Positions 22,581 to 35,092 of a stretch of 64,000 nt of DNA are shown here, piece after piece (the first letter of the stretch is position 1; every line of letters begins with the position of its first letter). A program made the translations under genes and the position numbers. The stretch comes from Siphonodentalium dalli. Lineage: Eukaryota > Mollusca > Scaphopoda > Gadilida > Siphonodentaliidae. A model generated the notes under the pieces. That model was given only the letters and a program-made list of their open reading frames with translations, searched no databases and was not told the DNA's origin. The stretch is from NCBI GenBank assembly GCA_032622095.1, contig CP136066.1, positions 175,767,164-175,831,163 on the forward strand, written 5' to 3'.

Positions 22581-23897
22581 ATCTTCCAAAAATATATAAC
22601 AGATATATATCTATATCTTTACATCTATTAAATTAACACCATTTCCGCTTTATTTTGTTTTTAAAATGTTGAAGACCAATCAGTAAACAGTTCAATGTCA
22701 AATAATATAGCGACATTCATCATCATTGAAATTCAGACTTTCTCAACTATAAAGAGTTGTCTGGGGAGTCATAAATTTGATTTGATGGTATTATTATTTT
22801 TTTGTGTTTTACAAATTACACAAGTACCAGCCTAACCCATACGCGGGAGTTATCATTGTCTTTGATAAATCAATTCGCCACTCAGTAATATCAGTATACA
22901 GCGGAATAGTTTAATATTCGCTTTGAGGGATGCTCAGGAAAGTGAAGCAGGCAATAGACAGCATACATGATAATACAAGTACAGAAGGGTTCGTATTGAT
23001 TGGCGAGATAACATGGTGAATATATTATCTGAACTACTTGTCAATGTGGTAAAGAAATTGTTAAATAAAAACTACATCAATACAGGCTAGATATTTTACT
23101 CGATTACAATTAGTCTATGCAATTTAACAAAGAATTTTACATAGAAATATGGCCCAAGTTAGGTCAATAATTCATCAACCGAAAAAATAAAGTTCATGAA
23201 CACCTTATCAAAATTAAGGAAAAAATGGAAGACTATGCAACATTCTAATGGACTAAACTATCATAACATATAGTGTGACTTTATTGGACCATAATTTCGA
23301 TGGGAAACTTATATGTGTTTCGTGACTTCATACACTAATACCTCCAGTTGGCAAGAGCTTTCATTCCATTTATTTAATACGGCAAATATGCTGGTGTGGT
23401 AGTCAATGTTTAATGGTATAGTCTAAAAGAATACACAAAACTCCTGGTTTCGCCAACTCACAAACTTAAAAGCGTTCCAGGAAATTGACGATTCGAGTTT
23501 TTTTTTTAGTAAATCAAAAATAGTCATGGCGCGGTGCTGAAAAATATAATAGCACCACGGCAGTATAACAGGTTCACACTTCTAGGGCTGAATACCGATA
23601 TCTACATCCATATGTATGTTTTCTAGCAATACAGTCATTGAATAATTTTCGGTATTGACATATACATGTATTTGATTTAGACCCGCATAATTATTCAACA
23701 CTTTACAAATATAGATATAGATACACCATTGGCGTGACCTTTTTATGTCATGCTTGTGTCCAGTGTCAGAAGATTATGAGTAAAGCTACTGCATGTACAT
23801 GCGAGATAACATGGGACGAATATATTTACGCTGGTTGACGATGAGATAAATCACTATCTGATATTGACGCGGCCACCTGTTGTGTGTAATACATTAA

Positions 23898-25725
23898 GGG
23901 TATCCTAAACGTGACAAAGATGGCAGAATGAGATTTTATACCCCTCTCTCCGATAAATGCCAGCCATTGCAAGACTATGTTTCCAATTTACATGAAATTT
24001 CACAAGGATATAGGAATATGATTGAACAATTTTTTGGCATCACATCCATATTTTTAAAAGATATATTTGACTGAGAAAATTAACTGGAAAGTGAGCGAAA
24101 TTATGCCAATCACCAGAAGTCAAAACTAATAAAGCAAACAGTTATAATTATTGTGGCATCCTATAGATTAGGATTCCATGATGTGGAGAGGGACCATCAT
24201 TTTATAAAATAACTCACTATTTTAGCTACAAATCCATTGAGTTGAAGGCACCCTCCATCAGATGAACACAAATATGTGGCCATTTGCTTTTTGGGACTAT
24301 TTTTTGGTATGGGAAGCCAAGTTGGCAATGATGTGAGCTGGATCATAAGGATGTATAAGGCTGTCTATGTTGCCCCTATTTCAACAATACCTCATGCACA
24401 ATTGATACTGTATAACATATTTAAACAAAAAAATACACTGTAAGCTATATTTCCAACATTCCCTACGAAAATCAGATGCATCATATTTTGTGATACTGGT
24501 GCATTTTGACACAAATGGCCTGGCATACATTCATACTTCAGAGATTTTCTAACAGAAATTACCCCAGACAGTTGAAAAACAACATCAAGAAGCTAGCATA
24601 TATTGTAATTTGCTACAATTCTAGTTTAATTACCCCTAATATTGTTTTAATCAATATTTTGAACTCATTTAGTCAGCCATTAAAACGAAACCAAAACGAG
24701 ATTTCGACATGTTTTTCTTTTTCTGAGAAAGTTGATCAAACAATACAACAGCCCTAAAAAATAACTTGGATGACCGATTGCGCAGTTATCTATACCTGCA
24801 TGAATTACATTTGTTGTGGATTATGTCCGCTGTGTATGATGCGTGTAACCTTGTTTTGATTGCTTTTAATAAGAATAGTTTGCATCTGCAAAGAGGGAAA
24901 CTCGTGCAACACTAAACATAGATTTGGGAATCCGTACCCTCTAACAAAATAATACTTGATAGATATACACATTATTTAATAAATTATGTTTATATATGAA
25001 TACCGTGTTTTTGGATGTTAATCTAATGCATATTCCGGTGTTTTGCCATGTTTAACAACAAAAATTATTTAAAGAGTGAATTATTTCATACTTGTGAGAA
25101 ATTTCGTTCTGAGGGTATTCCAAGTTTTTAGTCACGTGATGTTTACAATCCATTTTGTCAAAGTTTGCCTTCAAATATCTTTTTTCTAGGAAATTGTCAT
25201 TTAAATCAGCGATATTCTAAGGTTAGTTTTGGTCATAAAGTACTTAAGTAGGCTAATTAGTGGTGACTATATAATCTCAGATTTTATTATCTGTTAACTA
25301 CAAATTGAAGTTCCCTATTTTTCGATTGTTGTTGTGGATTTCGCATATCGAGCGGATACGACCACATTTTACACGGTGAATTTCTGACACGAGAAACATT
25401 ATAATGAAAAAGCAAGGTCCCTCTCAATATATTGGAATATCAAAGCATCTATCAGTAAACTATTATAGTAAAAACATGCAGTAATTTTACAGATATGAGT
25501 ACTGTAAGAAAGCGTAAAATTTAAAACAACAATTGTTTCATAATTTTTTTATATGGATTCCTGTGAGATGGGACAACATTTTACATTTCAAAATGATCTA
25601 TGTTTTATACTTATAATATTGTATTGGTTCATTTTGCAAACCTTATAGTGAATTCCAGCTCATTATTTTTAAAAAATTTCGGCCATATTGGAAGAAATTT
25701 CAACTCTGTCACGTTTAGGATACCC
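23898..25725. mobile_element. TTAA-flanked 1.8-kb DNA element (piggyBac-like target), non-autonomous
   Basis: Exact TTAA duplications (23,894-23,897 and 25,726-25,729) flank ends GGGTATCCTAAACGTGAC and its inverse GTCACGTTTAGGATACCC. Segment C at 57,178-57,181 reads ATAA in otherwise continuous sequence, an empty site with one substitution. The TTAA target is typical of piggyBac-class transposons. The ends start GGG rather than the usual CCC, so the superfamily is tentative. No transposase frame is visible inside. An 83-codon frame at 24,506 has no recognised domain. Confidence 0.75.
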
Positions 25726-25769
25726 TTAAGTGGTAAACGTTTGGAATATAGGATGAAGTTGTCTCCAGA

Positions 25770-25914
25770 TTTCCAATTTAGATTACACCAGATCGTAAGT
25801 ATAATATACGAGAAATAGCCAATACTTAGCTTCCAGTTGGCCTTTGATGATTTCTGATTTTCTTATTTCTGGCAGGCCTCCAGGTAGGAAATCATCAACG
25901 GCCAACTGGAAGCT
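25770..25914. mobile_element. Short foldback MITE, left part
   Basis: AGCTTCCAGTTGGCCTTTGA and TCATCAACGGCCAACTGGAA are inverted arms of ~27 bases about a ~37-base loop. The outer ends (TAGCTAATAATCAG in copy C, GATTATTAGCTAATTA at 27,309) extend the symmetry. In copy B a LINE is inserted in the right arm. Copy C (57,730-57,835) has the arms without the LINE but is truncated on the right. Confidence 0.6.
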
Positions 25915-27297
25915 CAAAAATGGCTAGTGAAATTTAATCCCATGAAAACAGAATCACTTTTAGTATCATGGAAAAATAACATAATCGTCCACCCTCCCCT
26001 GCAGATGTCGGACAAGGATATTGTAGAAGTCGAAACCCACAAACATTTAGGTCTTACTTTTAACAGAGACGATACGTGGAAAGATCATGTCACTGATATT
26101 GAAAATCGAGCCGCAAGTCGAATGTATATACTGAGGAAATATAAATTCATTCTGGACAGGAGAACACTTGAGCGTATATACTTGTCATACATCCGTCCAG
26201 TGTTGGAATATGCCTCCTCGGTATGGGGTAATTGCTCAGTTGAAAATTCAACCTCTCTGGAAGATATCCAATACGAGGCTGCTAGATTAGTCACGGGAGC
26301 AACTAGAAGCTGCAGCAAACAATCACTATTACGGGAAACCGGTTGGGACTCACTATCTAGCAGGAGAGAAAAAACTAAACTTGTGCAATTTTTTAAAATG
26401 ATTAGGAGAACCACGCCTCCTTACTTATATACTCTAGTTCCTATTGAATCTGGAAGTTTAACCAATTATAATTTCAGACAAAAGGGTCTCAGAACTCCCA
26501 GAGTTTACGCGACAAGATACGAAAATTCATTTCTTCCAGCTACCGTCAAGTTATGGAACAACCTTCCGCCAAAGGCGAAAGAATGTGAATCTGTCTCTGA
26601 CTTTAAGAATTTTCTTTTAACCGATCGAATTATCATACCGTCATATTATTATATAGCGCACCGAAGACCAAGCCAAATATACCACTGTCGCCTGCGAACA
26701 AACTGCAGTAACCTGAAATATGACCTGTTTTGCAATCATTTGAATAATAATCCATTTTGCGACTGTGGAGAATTAGAAACTGCTGAGCACTTCTTACTCC
26801 ACTGTCCAATATTCGAGCGTGAAAGAGTCCGTTATTTAGCCAATCTGAATGTGAACTTGGAAGTCAAAATATTACTGCATGGGTCCGTAGATATATCTTA
26901 TACCAAAAATGCCGACATATTCATTGCCGTTCAAAAGTTCATCGACGATACCAAACGATTTAACTGACATAAAATGGTTATGAACTGTAAAGCGTGAACC
27001 AAAAGCCTACATAAAACAAAAATATTGTGCTCTCGTATACTCAAGCATGCCAGAGGTGTGATTGTGGGTGAGGGGTTGACTCGCAGCGATTGGCAACGGG
27101 ATAGGTTGCGGTGCTTGTGGAACAGGCAATTCATCATTGAGACCCAATCAAACCATGATGCAATATATATACTAAGGAAATGGCCACCTATAAGCATTTG
27201 GCTTACTGCCAAATCCTTTTCTCTAATGTTAAATTGTTATCGTCCTTATATTATGTATTATATGTGCAATTCTTGAGAATAAAATATTGTTTACACT
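25915..27297 (+). mobile_element. 5'-truncated LINE insertion
   Basis: An 11-bp target duplication AACTGGAAGCT (25,904-25,914 and 27,298-27,308) brackets 1,383 bp that is absent from segment C. It begins within the RT domain and ends ...ATAAAATATTGTTTACACT without a long poly-A. This is a typical target-primed, 5'-truncated non-LTR retrotransposon. Confidence 0.85.
25921..26967 (+). pseudogene. LINE ORF2 C-terminal part (RT thumb plus zinc motif)
   Basis: The frame opens with WLVKFNPMKTE, the conserved W-x-x-KFNP-x-K block just after the catalytic FADD/YADD box of non-LTR RTs, followed by HKHLGLTF and a YIRPVLEYASSVW thumb block. A C-terminal cysteine-histidine motif follows: C-x-C-x8-H-x4-C in CDCGELETAEHFLLHCP. 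About 347 codons remain open, so insertion was recent. The catalytic palm, endonuclease and ORF1 are missing, so it cannot move by itself. There is no true initiation codon, because the frame starts at the truncation point. Confidence 0.85.
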
Positions 27298-27441
27298 AAC
27301 TGGAAGCTGATTATTAGCTAATTAACGGGAAAATGAATTATATCGATAGTAGTTAATTTTTCGTTTGCATTTTATCATCCCTGGTCAAGTGGTCCTGCTA
27401 ATTTTCTATGATGTTGGTATGGCAAAAAACACATATTAGAG

Positions 27442-28804
27442 TAGTCCAAGTCTTCTCGTACTAAAGCCGGCTAAGATATTGGGATGGAGGTGCCGGTCTT
27501 TAGTCCGAGTTCCAGGCCCATGCATTTCTATGACACGAGTTACGCCCAGGATCTGTAGCGGGAATCTGTGGTGTATTTTACTCGATTTACATAACAAAGC
27601 AATACATGATGCTATATACGTCGGAAAGAGTGACATCTTATGGTCAGAATGGTGTATAATAATCTAACTTTAATGTTAAATTACACATAGAATATTCCGG
27701 TTGATTGCCACAAACATCGTTGTTTTTTCTGTTTGTTTACTTAACGGAAAGCCGAACTCAGGTTCCGAAGAACTTCGGCATTGTCCGGTGTTTGTTCTGA
27801 GTATTCTAGTTTCCGTTTCTATATATAGCGCGGGGTTTTCCGAACAAAATGGAGAAAACCGATCGCCGCAAAGTCCAGTTTCCAATGTGCTTTGAGAACA
27901 ATTCCCGCACTAAAAACTTAATGACATAATGGAGGATCAGAAAGGTAGTTTTGTTGACAATTTTCGCAAGCAACTTGTCAAAATTGGGGCAAATTAGAAC
28001 TCTTGTGTCTGACTTGCCATGCGTGTGATTTTCATCCATGTGCATTTTGACTTTTGTGTTGATAAAATAATCGGAGAACCGAATCACAGTTTCGAAATAT
28101 AGTTCTTCCGTTTTAGTGGGACTTTTCAAACTTAAGGTTAAAAATTTATACAAATTTTGTTTGATTTTTTGTGTGCTTAACAAGAGCAGTATATTGCTCT
28201 GTTCGCTTAGTATATATCTTAATTTCGCTGAAGTCCACCAAATGTGGGAAATGTAGCACCATATTATTTATTCTAATGCTCGTTGTGTTTACACTGTTTT
28301 AAACTTTGAGAGGGTTGTAATTCCCCGTAATTTATTTAATGTATTACATTTATATCTTCAATGTTTAATTAATCTATTTATTTTTTATTTATTGACACAC
28401 ATAATTACGATTACAATGGAGAATTCATCGTAATTTGCGTTGTCAGTCGAAAATCTACGTAATATTTTCAACGGAAAATGCCGAACACAGTTCGCGAGGT
28501 CAACTGAGTTCGCATACTTTTAAAAATTTGTAAACATTGCGGTAAATGTCTCTTTTCGCATTAAATTACCGCTTTCAATTCACAACTGATGTGGGTTTCA
28601 GATCAAATAGCATGTCTTCTGCGGAAAATATCCGTTTATTGTCGCAATTGTGATATTTTATTTCATATAATTGTGGTTTTATTTGAGCGGGTCACTAACG
28701 CTTAACTCGTGTCATAGGAAATGCATGGGCCTGGAACTCGGACTAAAGACCGGCACCTCCATCCCAATATCTTAGCCGGCTTTAGTACGAGAAGACTTGG
28801 ACTA
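27442..28804. mobile_element. MULE-like non-autonomous DNA element with ~100-bp TIRs
   Basis: TIRs at 27,442-27,540 and 28,706-28,804 (TAGTCCAAGTCTTCTCGTAC...) match almost perfectly, with one indel near the inner end. Identical 9-bp duplications ATATTAGAG (27,433-27,441 and 28,805-28,813) flank it. The long TIR plus 9-bp duplication are typical of Mutator-like elements. Segment C reads TAAATTAGAGAAAC at about 58,013, an empty site. Internal frames (27,701-27,895; minus 27,806-28,183) show no transposase. Confidence 0.75.
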
Positions 28805-29639
28805 ATATTAGAGAAGCTATTCAAAAACTAGATGTGTATTGTGATATATATTTAAATTTAAATAGTAGCTGTGTTGGTTGTCGAAAGCCGGTCATATAGT
28901 TGAGATGTTAATCCCAGTCGTTTTACACAGACACCAGCGCCACCATTATTAACATATTTAAAAGTGTATAATGTTTTCAATTTTTCGCATAGACACTGGC
29001 TTTTGCTCAAATCGCTCGGAATAGCCAAGCACCGCAAAATGACCGATTGTTTTATTTAACCAGCAGAAGGAAAGATCAAGAATATTATAAAGTTGCTATG
29101 GATGCGAATCGAAGATGGCCTCGTCGATTTGTGGCCCAAAAGAGTAACTATGTCAGAAAAGGATTGCAAATTGGTTGACATTTGTTATTGATCTATCGAT
29201 CTTATAAGTAAATTAATCGGATGTTATTGGTTGAGCTAGACCATTTGCCGATGTTACTTGTCTCATGAACACTAACTCTGATCTACACACATTAGACTCG
29301 TCGGTATATTACGACTTGCTGAAAATCAGAGAATTGGTTGATAAGTGGATAGTCAAATTCAATAAAATCTAAAAGCCCCACATAAGTCTCCACTGTTTCG
29401 GAAATGCACTTTAATAGTAAAATGTGCAGAGATCCATGTCATATAGCTCAAGGTTGGTAGCATTACTTTGTCTCGTTGTAAAAACGTATACACCTCATTC
29501 AAATCCGAACTTTGAACAGTATGTTAACACCCAAGTTAACAACCTACTCAGCAGTAGCCACCCTGATTGTGATGGAACTACTCTCATGTGTGCAGTCTCC
29601 ATAGGCGAATTAACCGATCCATTTTGACTATTGTTTTAA

Positions 29640-29860
29640 TCGCGAAACTCGTATATTGCATGCCCGTTTAAAACTCAAACGCAGTAGTCCTTATCGAGAC
29701 CTTCATTGAAACCACTAACGCGATTCTGACAAATGATAATGCGGGGAAGTAGAAAGCGGAGAACACTTTCTATTATTCTGTCCAAGAATACTCAACTCAG
29801 ATATGACCCATTCTCAACTATTGAGCGACTTTCTTAAATACCAAGATCTTACTTATAGGT
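29640..29860 (+). pseudogene. Decayed LINE C-terminus
   Basis: A broken frame reads CGEVESGEHFLLFCP at about 29,745-29,790, matching the Cys/His motif of LINE ORF2 C-termini (compare the intact one near 26,770). Preceding codons resemble the R-L-K-x-x-x-SSLYRDL block. Copy C has the same remnant at 58,860-59,050. Stops and frameshifts throughout. Confidence 0.5.
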
Positions 29861-30330
29861 ATACTATTGCTATCATCCGAAATAAATGATAAGATATTCA
29901 GAGCTACGAATACTCTATCAAACACAGCTGTCGTTTCAAACAATATACTAACAATTCAACGGCACAGCACCGATATCCCATGGAGTTCTTATCCAGAATA
30001 GTTCGTTTCACAACCGTTTCATAACCGTTCGTTTAAAAATTGTCAGAACAGTGGACCGACTTTTCTTTCACATAAACACTCTTTATCTCTCTCCCCTCTA
30101 CCTTTCTCTGTTTCGTATTCCTCGTGAATATACCCCTCTCATTATGACTTGTATAAGCTTATCATTTCAACACAAATTGTAAACTCGTCTGTATAATTAC
30201 ATAATATAACAGCATTTGTTAAACCTATTGTTTCTCGAACTCGGCCACTTGTCACTGGCGCTTTCTTTATTTCTACAACATTTCTACTTTACTGAGAATT
30301 GGGGAAATAAATATTTAAATTAATTAACCG

Positions 30331-30627
30331 ATGCTCTTAAAGATCTCAAACGCAACAAAGCTGTTGGAAATAAAATATACCTGTATCCCTCCCGATATAA
30401 AGAAGGGCATGATCTTATACCTGTATTCAAAGGCGACACAAAGCCAGCACACGCCCCGAATATTATCCGCACAAGCACGCTCCTCCAAGTCCTTTACATA
30501 TTATCTGAGATCCTTGTTCACGAGAGACTCCGGGGTAGCCAGATATTCAAACATTTCCCGACCGCCATGCAAACTTGACTTCGTCACGTTGAGCCTTAAA
30601 ATGATGTATAGGGACGAGAGGAGATAA
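30331..30627 (+). pseudogene. Decayed LINE reverse-transcriptase start
   Basis: In a broken frame the region gives IPVFKGDTKPA then STLLQVLYILSE and HERL, matching IVPIYKG...ITLLPV...LRRL in the LINE at 46,187. The 98-codon frame starting at 30,331 is an off-frame shadow. Copies lie at 9,019-9,190 and 59,530-59,760. Confidence 0.5.
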
Positions 30628-31060
30628 GAGGGTCGGATCACACGTTATACCACATGCAGTACTGTAGCTCTATAATTAATATAACTAATTGATACCGGAT
30701 GAAATATATACGAAGAGCGACAAATATGACCGAACTAATCAGCTGAACTAATAATGATAATAAATGTCCACATGTAAGTGTATACGCGAATGCTTGGTTT
30801 TCGTTCGATCAACGAGCATTCATTGTCACGTGATTATGTTTTCAGATGTTGCTGGAATGAATCATTCATTGCATCGCTCCTTTTAAATCATCAATTGGAT
30901 TTCCCATTTGATTGAATAAAAGTTTGAGTATACATATATCGCCATGCAGGTTCCATAAAATATTTCAGCTACTTTACAAGTGTTTAAAAATACTAAATCG
31001 TGGATATAATTGAGACTATTCTATACTTCTTTCTCTCTAAAATCTAGTGGCAACGCAATT

Positions 31061-32080
31061 AGTATAAACATAGTTTTATTTTCAAATCAAACATAGCATG
31101 ATATACTGACGATACAAATATGCAAAATAGAAGAGATAATGTATGGAAATGAGAATCAGACAACAAGCCCGAGAGCTTATATGAAGTCTTCGCCTCTTTG
31201 GTGACGTGCCCCATCCCCAATAATAAGTGAGGGAGGGGTATCGATCAGACGGTAAAGGAATGTAATACTGTTTTTAGGAGAAATGGAGATAGATATCTAA
31301 GTTTGAGTTAGGGATGGAAACAGGGAGAAGATAGTGTTAGGGATAGCAAGAGGCAGGGAGAGGGAGAGAGTTAGAGAGAGGGAGGGGAGAGGGTGAGAAA
31401 GTAGAAGACAGGAGATGAATCGTGAAATGATGACAGTGGTGGGGAGTTTTCAATAATTGAGTTGTTGCGTGATCAAAATGATGCTCGTCTATAGTAATAT
31501 GCATGCTTCAGGCTCCATTGGAGGGGTCAAACGCAATGGCCAATTCCTATTTCAATGGTGTTCACTGTGAATATCGCAAAATCCTTTATATGTAATCATT
31601 TCACGTATATGCAGAATAGTTACAAGTAAGTAAAATACAAAGTAATCGTTACCGGAAGACATTTAGTACTACATATATAATGGGGAATATCGAACTGCCG
31701 AATAACGCGGTCGGAATCAAAGCAATTTGTTACCCGTGCAAATCATGGAAATCTTTTTGTTCTCATAATTTATGTCTGTACTGCACTAAATATTTTTTTT
31801 GTTTTCACGCTGACTAAGCTCCCTTGATTCCCGCATTATAGTATTCTCAGATATGGCTACATTATGTAGGGGGTCATATAGTTCTCTTTTGAAGTTCTGG
31901 GCTCTTGATAACATGTTAATTCAAAGAGATCGTGGTAAGTTTTCTCAAGATCCCCACATAAACAGAAAGGGAACATTTTTACATGATTATCTGTCAGGTC
32001 ATAACAGGTGGCTGCATTTCAATCTTAACCGGGTATGAATGATATGAGAACTACGGCATTTACTATGATAAAAATCGGCA
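31061..32080. mobile_element. Copy B of the 1-kb insertion, with small ORF 31,853-32,038
   Basis: Matches 9,768-10,792. The flanking duplication is GGCAACGCAATT on the left (31,049-31,060) and GGCAATGCATT on the right (32,081-32,091), already diverged. It contains the 61-codon frame homologous to 10,572-10,757. Confidence 0.5.
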
Positions 32081-32990
32081 GGCAATGCATTTGAGTTCAT
32101 CCAGCATTATAATATGTAGTTGTTTGAGTTGCACTTGTCTCATTCCGCCCACATGCAGTAGGTTGACTTGCTAAGATTTCAATTTAATTAACCTAGAAGT
32201 GAGAGTATTACATTTTTCCACAATCAACTTCTACCAAACTATTTGGTTAAAAAAAATAGATGAACAATATAATTTACATAGGCGCCAAACATAGGACATA
32301 ATTATGTGTGTATTTTATTGAAGAGTGAAAAACTTGGGTCAGAATTTGTTCTTGATTTCCATGCATCCGCGTGTGATGTTTCCATTCCTATATGTTAAAA
32401 AATGGTTTCCATGAGTTTTTGTCTGGAAAACAAGACGCTGTGGCAAAATGGTAAAAGTAATTCGATTAGTCATATTGATCAAGTATTTGCATAATGTCAC
32501 AGAACTATTTTTTTGAACAAGATAAACGGGATTCAGTGGTAGAAAAAACGCGTATATTCATACAATCTGTGAAGTAAAACTTGTTTAACAATTTTGTTAT
32601 TTTAGCGTTCAACATTACACAAGGATGATAATAATGACACTTTCTTTTTATTTATGCAGAATTCTATTGAATGAATACCATGTAAGCCCAGAGAGATATC
32701 GGCCCGGATCCTGGGTTCGAATCCCAGTATCGTTTTTATGTAAAATCTATGAGTCCTTTCTAATTTAAGAATTTCATTTTGGTTTGTATTCCATAATAGC
32801 GAGTTTACGATTTCGAATTGTTACGTATGGGGTACGTCTAAGGATAGCTACCCGTAACGATACACGTTTTTAAAGGCACGTGCAGCCTTAATTGTCGAAA
32901 ATATTCATATTTGTTCCAAACACCGTAAACAGAAAAACATTAAAACGCATACAGTTTCGTTCATATATACCATGACCATCGCGTAAACAG

Positions 32991-32996
32991 CATGTT
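32991..32996. repeat. Target-site duplication, left (CATGTT)
   Basis: CATGTT directly precedes the palindrome. The same six bases follow it at 41,729-41,734. Uninterrupted MITE copies read AAACAGCATGTTATCATAAA (63,960s) or CATGCTATCAT (48,265), giving the empty site. Confidence 0.9.
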
Positions 32997-33019
32997 AGAA
33001 GAATAGCCGCCTCGTTACC

Positions 33020-33345
33020 TTCACATCTAAAAATAGAATCTTTGGGTCTAAAATTGGTTGTGGGTGTCTCGTTCGCGTCACATCTAAAAATAGAATCTTT
33101 GGGGGTCTAAAATTGGTTGTACTAAAATATTCCCAAAATTTCAAAACCCAAAAATTATTTTTCCAAAAAAAAAATTTCAAAACTTCCAAAATTTATTTTT
33201 CCAAAAAATTAAAAAACCCTAAAATTATTTTTCCAAAAAAAAAATTTTAAAACCCCAAAATTTCAAAAGAAAAAATTTCAAAACCCTCAAAATTATTTCT
33301 CTAAAAAAAAAAGTTTAAATAAAAAATTTATAACGAGTTTTCGGT
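33020..33345. repeat. Subterminal repeats of the left arm
   Basis: TCTAAAAATAGAATCTTTGG plus TCTAAAATTGGTTGT is present twice (33,025-33,121), followed by A/T-rich units of the type CCAAAATTATTTTTCCAAAA to 33,345. Mirrored at about 41,380-41,700. The minus-strand 64-codon frame here is built from these units and is not a gene. Confidence 0.7.
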
Positions 33346-33496
33346 TTCTGATAATCTCGATATTAAAAAATGTCGAATGTTAAATTATTTGCGTGTAATA
33401 TCTTTCGTTATTTTTTTTGTTCAACCAATGTTTCAATGTATTTATTAATCGATGTTTAGAAAATAGCTTTATTGGACATTGTGACCATCGATATGA

Positions 33497-33888
33497 ATGC
33501 ATACATTCCAGTGTTTATCGGACGCAGTTCATATAATTGTCATACCTGAAAATAGACACCATTAATTTTACATAAATAATAAAGAGCGTTTATTCTTTAC
33601 ACTCTCTACCCCAGAGGAAGTTATTGAGTATATGACAGGTGTGTATTATCGTGAATTATTGGAAGTATTGAGATGTACTATGTTGAATCACTAACGGTCG
33701 AAAATGGTAATGTGAAATTACAACCCTCCAGAATGAATTGTCATATTCGATGGAACATATTATGTACACGTAATCACACACGCGACATTGGTGGTAACAA
33801 TGTGTCTTTCACACCTTTGCTTTACCAAATGAATTCTATTATTTCCCCGGTCACAGTTATATGCTATTCAGAAAACATATCGATTTAA
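33497..33888 (+). pseudogene. Two overlapping small frames near the left end, first one stopped
   Basis: The left-arm counterpart of 40,837-41,228. The first frame begins at ATG 33,497 but meets TAA at 33,563-33,565, where the right arm has TAC. The second frame, 33,673-33,888 (71 codons), is open. They may be remnants of one gene with a frameshift or two small genes of the parental element. No family is recognised. Transcription would run toward the centre, convergent with the ATPase gene. Confidence 0.35.
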
Positions 33889-34104
33889 TGTCTGAACAAA
33901 CGGGTTAGTATCAATTAAGGTTGATAAACTGTGTCATTCACACGATAATTAGTTATCCAAAACATGCATACGACCAGGTCACTCAATAATAGAAATTGAT
34001 TCGGTGTCATTGTTATAACAACATTACGTAATAACCACTTATCACTCTATTCACACTTACGCTCATTTTGTATACCAAAAATTTCAATATAATGAAGATG
34101 ACGA

Positions 34105-34162
34105 AAAGTTACCTATAATTCTGCTGTGGTTAAGCCACAACAACAACAACAACAACAACACC

Positions 34163-34193
<31 letters not shown>

Positions 34194-34340
34194 GTCACCA
34201 AGCGACATAACATCCTGTTTTGATGATCCAATGGCCAATGTCCATGAAGATTTTATTTCCGATGCAAGTCATATTTCAGACTAACTCCTGAAAAGTTACC
34301 TATAATTCTGCTGAGGTTAAGCAGTCCATTATTTAGGGCA
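34105..34340 (+). pseudogene. Decayed partial duplicate of the ATPase gene 5' region (left arm)
   Basis: A CAA/CAC repeat (34,138-34,195) runs directly into sequence for the post-polyQ segment (PSDITSCFDDPMANVHEDF), then breaks at ATTTCCGATGCAAGTC. It is flanked by direct repeats of GAAAAGTTACCTATAATTCT (34,107 and 34,292), which also occur beside the central loop (37,262 inverse; 37,482). Orientation is opposite to the main ATPase gene of this arm. Mirrored at about 40,385-40,620. Confidence 0.7.
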
Positions 34341-34513
34341 TACCTGTATGTAGGCCTACCAGTGGATGAATAGTCTGCCGGAGAAGTACTGTGTAGACAG
34401 GTCTTGTCGGTAAGAGAGTCAGACGAGTAGTGAAGGCTCGGCTATTAAAACATAGTAATGCGATAGCGAACATCAAACGAGTCTGCGCACGCATATCTGT
34501 CAAATGATACAAG

Positions 34514-34646
34514 GGCAGTCATTGGTCAATTTATCCCCGGTGTCAGATCAGTACAATGGCAGTCATTGGTCAATTTATCCCCCGGTGTCAGCTCAGTACA
34601 ATAGCAGTCATTGGTCAATTTATCCCCGGTGTCAGCTCAGTACACA
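34514..34646. repeat. 44-45-bp tandem triplicate (left arm)
   Basis: GGCAGTCATTGGTCAATTTA...CAGTACAAT starts at 34,514, 34,558 and 34,602. Mirrored at about 40,080-40,212. Confidence 0.85.
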
Positions 34647-34681
34647 ATCGGCACGAAGCCGGAGGTCATAATTACTCTTAC

Positions 34682-35092
34682 GAATGAAGAGCGTTGAACA
34701 TATACGAAATTATTACACGAATGAACTGAAATTTATATTTCACATCTTACCAACAACAGATACAGACATAGTCATAGTGTTATACTATCTTACATGTACC
34801 CATGCTATGACATCATTCGAAGGGGCAATACACTCAAGGAGTTAAAGTGACACGAAACAAGGGACGTGATGTAATATTGGTGTATGAATCTTAAAGGAAC
34901 ACAAGACACTCTAAAGGGACACTCATTATGAAGGAATGTTAACAATACAAGCGCACGAATGAAGAGCGTTGAACATATACGAAATTACTACACGAATGAA
35001 CTGAAATTTATATTTCACATCTTACCAACAACAGATACAGACATAGTCATAGTGTTATATTATCTTACATGTACCCATGCTATGACATACTT
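34682..35092. repeat. Direct repeat, ~130-bp unit with 280-bp offset (left arm)
   Basis: GAATGAAGAGCGTTGAACAT through CATGCTATGACAT occurs at 34,684-34,812 and again at 34,964-35,092. Each copy is followed by a TTAAAGTGACACGA-type flank. Mirrored in the right arm at about 39,633-40,043. Confidence 0.85.

Larger units (their letters stand above)
28814..32869. other. Non-coding body of segment B left of the MITE
   Basis: Apart from the two LINE remnants, the 1-kb insertion (31,061-32,080) and its small frame, I see no gene. A purine-rich stretch (GGGAGAGGGAGAGAG) lies at about 31,350-31,410, as in copy A at 10,070-10,130. The B-box-like arm is at 32,711-32,727. Confidence 0.5.

Noticed and set aside
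32995-33189. 64-codon minus-strand frame at the palindrome tip (and 41,536-41,763)
   Set aside because: Made of subterminal A/T-rich repeats, and one version reads out of the element into the MITE.
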